Shown here: piece after piece, positions 60,560 through 64,000 of the stretch
How the letters are laid out: each line of letters starts with the position of its first letter
Numbering within the stretch: position 1 is the stretch's first letter
Source of the DNA: Limnoperna fortunei
Taxonomy: Eukaryota > Mollusca > Bivalvia > Mytilida > Modiolidae
Direction: 5' to 3'
NCBI GenBank assembly: GCA_944474755.1
Contig: OX104115.1
Location: 72,454,993 to 72,518,992 of the forward strand
Length of the DNA stretch: 64,000 nt
Position numbers and translations under genes: made by a program
Notes under the pieces: generated by a model
Told to the model about the DNA's origin: nothing
The model's input: only the letters and a program-made list of their open reading frames with translations
The model's database searches: none

Positions 60560-60820
60560 GTAGTGATTCCTATTCCTGGATTTGACATTTCCCTAGGCAT
60601 GACAATGAGTAACTCGACGGGTTTCTAATTAGAGGCAGGCACTGCTTACTTGTCCGGAGCACCTGAGTGCACCCATGGTTTTTATTGGGTTCGGGTTACT
60701 CTCTTTCTGTTTTTTGGTGTTTTTTGTTTTTGTGTTGCGTTTTGTCTATATCCGGATTTGTAACTGTCCCTTGACTTTTGGCTCTTGTTGTTCGGTCGGT
60801 TTTCTTTGCTATTTTTCTTA
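59745..60820 (+). mobile_element. Retroelement, best copy (copy 5)
   Basis: This covers the frame above plus a 260-bp 3' tail: 'taattagaggcaggcactgc', 'gagcacctgagtgcaccc', 'tatatccggatttg', 'ttggctcttgttgttcggtcgg' and the terminal TTTTTCTTA. The same tail end recurs at 6898, 10595, 29200 and 44879. A shared 3' end with variable 5' ends is the signature of target-primed insertion. In copy A the equivalent site (about 3950) has no element. Confidence 0.85.
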
Positions 60821-61921
60821 TGTTATAGTTTCTTACATTAACATACGGTCATCGTAACCTAAACCTGATCACTAAATGATATCAATGTTACCTTTATAAG
60901 TATTCGGTCAAATTTTGTGGTACTTGAAAAGAAATTTGAAAAATATTTAAATTTAACTATTAGACCACCGAAACAGTCAATTAAGAAATAATTCATGCCT
61001 GCCTATATCTTATTGATTATTTGAATATAGGTAGGCATTAGCTTCATGATTAACCAATCAAAAGTCGAAAATATCAATTGTACACACAATTTGACACGTA
61101 GAATCATTTTTTATAAAACAACATTATGATCTTGTTTGAGCTTTGCTGGTGGAAACGGACTAGAAAATTCCATTTTCAGGTTTTTGTTATTATGGTTGCT
61201 TTTCCAAACCATCTGAAGGACACCATATGAACTAGAATAATTAATGCTTAAGTCCTTTACATTAATTACTGTTTGGGTTTGAGCGCCACTGATGAATTGT
61301 ATCAAGATTGGGACCTTTAGTGACATTTTATTTCACAAAATAAAATTGTTTAGCTTTGAATTCGATTGATTTGTGCACAAATTCAAGACATTAGATAAAC
61401 ATGCAAATAAACTCCTCCCTACACAAACACAGAAATATCAAACTTCATATGCGTGGAAAAGTACTTAATTATAAAGAGCAAAAGACAAGTCGTGTCAAAT
61501 TGGCATTTACACTGTACCGGCATCTATTAACATCTACACAAATTATACAGTTAAACAATTAATCATCATTGAGTCCGTTTAGAGAAATATAACTTCAAAA
61601 GAATTAATGAAGACATTACAGCTTTGCTCGGTTTGTTTATTACCATTATACATCGAAACCTAATGATGCTTCGTTATATCAGATTTATGTTTCATTAATA
61701 TATTTGTGATCAATCAACCTCAATAATTCTAAATTATGTTTTTAAAGTAGTTTTTTGTTAAATTCGAAAACGACGTTTGGAAATCTGTTATATTCAACGC
61801 AAAGAAGGATAGCACCTTTTTAAACACAATATGGCCGTGTATTATATTTACATACATCTTGTTGATTCTTTAGTTTACTAAGCCAAACGCACTTTTAAAG
61901 ATGCCTAAAGATTATATTAGT
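60821..61921. other. Non-coding part of copy B
   Basis: 60830-61060 aligns with 3950-4260 of copy A. At 61263-61310 a plus-oriented fragment (tttgagcgccactgatgaattg) matches the 5' part of the hammerhead-like repeat but lacks the GAAA half, and it is inverted relative to copy A. No gene seen. Confidence 0.5.
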
Positions 61922-62270
61922 TAAGTTACCTCATGCTAAAGCAGACATGTATGAGCGTTCCCGGCGACATTTACATAGCTCGAATCCACAAATATAACAA
62001 TAATTACTAATTACACTGTACTTGCAAAACGGCTTCCGCCATTCTTAAAAGTTTTCACACCTGCGCTTGATTTTCTATACTCTTAACTATTGTTTAGTTT
62101 CCTCATGCCAAATCATGCAAGTATTCGCGTTCCTGGCGGATATTTACTGAGCTCGACTTTGAAAAAAACCACATAAGGATATTACTTATTACACTGTACT
62201 TGCAAAAGGCCTTCCATTCATAAAAATTGTCAAGCTAACGTTTCATTTTCTATACTTCTGACTGTTGATA
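61922..62270 (+). repeat. Local tandem duplication, unit about 175 bp
   Basis: 61922-62090 and 62098-62270 share 'cctcatgc-aaa', 'gcgttcc-ggcg', 'attacactgtacttgcaaaa', 'ggcttcc' and 'attttctatact' in order. Copy A has only one such unit (4740-4890), so the second arose after the large duplication. Confidence 0.8.
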
Positions 62271-62750
62271 ATTAAGATTGCGGACGGTTCTGTCGAATCA
62301 ATTATGTGTTTTGTACTAAATTGCTTGTGAGTTTAATAAAATCTGTAGCCAGAATATCGTTATGGGGAATAAGTTACTTTAAAGTTAGTTTCACGGTTAC
62401 AAGAATAACCTCATGTATGAACATGTAATAATTTCTTGTATATTTGTGTATATGGTACATGCCACAATTAGTTTACCGGTAAAAAAGACCTATGTACATG
62501 TACTCACATTCCATAACATTGATTGGAATTATACCTAGTCACAGTAATAAGCAAAATATATTTCTTTAATTTTGTTTCGATATCGTGTAGCATTGAAATC
62601 AGTTTTGCTTACCTCCTTACTATAAATAGATGACTGTTGATATAAATAAATATTAAGAGCCTTATATCAATAGATGGTCACTAAATCCAGGAACACACTT
62701 ATATAATAACAATTAATTCATAACATACAACATTATAACAAATAATGAAT

Positions 62751-64000
62751 GGGATGACAACAATCAGGAGTTATGGAAGATTTACCATACCCTCCATAAA
62801 ATTTAGGGATCGATAAATTTGTTTATTTTAATAAGAGTGGTGAATATAATATTCCATTTAAAAAGGCTGTTATTCTGCATTAAATGTTGACATTAAATAA
62901 TGTACTTTATACAAATTAATCAACTGCGAAGCAGGAACGCATAACCTAAATAAGGGACATCCCTTTTTAATGATGCTCATCTTTAGTTTCTATATTAGTT
63001 TTAATTGGTTTTTGTTGCCTATGTTTATTACGTCATAGCATCTTGATTCCTTGTTTCAAAATGAACATAGCAGTATTTTCAACATTAGGTCTTTGATATT
63101 TTATTTTTGTTCATCAAGGAAAATAGTATTGTGCATAACGTATTTAAACAGCAAAGCCTGTATTTCATTACAATGTCGTATTATATTTATACCTTTGTAT
63201 GCAATAAACACATTAGAGTTAACTTTAGAATTAAGCAAACCCTTTGACAAAACATGTTATTTTTACTTCATTATCGCTGATATTTGGCAAATAACAATAA
63301 AACAGCTATCAATGTATGGTCTAAAGTGTTTTATTTAAATACAACACACAGTTGTGGTATTTACGAATGAGTTTTCAAAGAGTTTATGCAATATTCTGAG
63401 ATCAATAACAATAAAAACCTGTCATTTTAAAATATAATGCATACGTTTATTTTTGTCTCACAATAACTGTCAATAATTTGTCTAATTGCCTGAATAAATA
63501 ACCATCTCAACTATTACGTTAGAAATCAGGTGTAAAATTAAAGTCAGAGTTTATCACTTAAAGCAACAAGCCTGTTAGACTATGGCTTTATATTACAAAT
63601 ATTCAATAATTTTATTTATATTCTCTTTTTCTTGTTGAATTGTAAATTTTTTCATTTAATATATGGTTTATTCTAGCGTTTCAATGCAATAAGTTTTGTT
63701 TACATTGTTAGCATTTTTCATTTATTCGCTATATTTTTCATTCAGATGAAATAACCGTGTATTTAATTGGTATATTTTTAATTTATATTCTATTTATTTC
63801 ATTAATATGCAATAAAGTTTCATTTAAAAGCTCTTTTTGTATATCACTGTGCGTTTTATCTAGTCAACTATATTAATTATTGTTGTCATATTTTTATATT
63901 AAGAAAGCTTAATGTCAAAGTTTTTTCATTAATAGCCTGTAAGAAAAAATTATTGATAAATAAACTGGAATTAAACATCCAAATATTGATGGATTCGGTA
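62751..64000. other. Non-coding stretch to window end
   Basis: Strongly AT-rich. I found no continued match to copy A and no gene. The frame 63051-63338 has chance-like composition. Confidence 0.4.

Larger units (their letters stand above)
51340..62750. repeat. Segmental duplication, copy B (pairs with 60-6450)
   Basis: Same-orientation, colinear but diverged duplicate of the window's left end (block list under copy A). Copy B is about 5 kb longer. It contains extra insertions absent from A: a SINE (51709-51966), a GC-tailed repeat (52609-53110), the tyrosine-recombinase relic (54735-55676), and 56960-60830 including a second GC-tailed repeat and the reverse-transcriptase element. Copy A alone has the Tc1 element. 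The pairing may continue past the window. Confidence 0.75.

Overview
The window looks like a stretch of animal nuclear genome, most likely from a bivalve mollusc and possibly a mytilid. It is AT-rich and gene-poor, with long non-coding stretches and microsatellites. It also carries a tRNA-headed V-type SINE, a reverse transcriptase of the 'GIPMG ... YIDD' type and GC-rich dispersed motifs that I associate with bivalves. The organism is an inference; nothing names the species. I see no complete, convincing host gene, no rRNA gene, no functional tRNA gene and no CRISPR array.

Layout. Positions 60-6450 (block A) are a diverged, same-orientation duplicate of 51340-62750 (block B). Block A holds a dead Tc1 transposon (505-2045), an ancient SINE and a short repeat with a hammerhead-ribozyme-like core (4280-4380). 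From 6.9 to 10.6 kb there are two partial retroelement copies and a 0.5 kb inverted-repeat element. From 10743 to 19573 lies one large CACTA/EnSpm DNA transposon. It has CACTA termini, a 3-bp ACT target duplication, arms of about 650-680 bp packed with AGTCTGAA/AGTCTCGACC motifs, a broken transposase 3' exon and a second gene on the minus strand.

From 19.9 to 33.7 kb there are SINEs, a local duplication cluster (22.1-26.6 kb) containing a 1.08 kb inverted-repeat element with a nested GC-rich MITE, a graveyard of coding remnants (27.8-29.6 kb) and a possible small two-membrane-segment protein gene (32.0-32.5 kb). From 33.5 to 48 kb there are non-LTR fragments, a second dead Tc1/mariner gene (40.0-40.6 kb), microsatellites, another retroelement copy and a 122-bp hairpin (47490-47611). 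Block B holds a younger SINE, two copies of a 0.5 kb GC-tailed repeat (one inserted relative to A), a degraded tyrosine-recombinase gene (54.7-55.3 kb) and the best preserved reverse transcriptase (59.7-60.56 kb).

Taken together, this is intergenic or intronic DNA shaped by transposons. The A/B duplication acts as a clock. It gives empty sites for the Tc1 element and for one 0.5 kb repeat, and it separates a SINE insertion older than the duplication from one that is younger.
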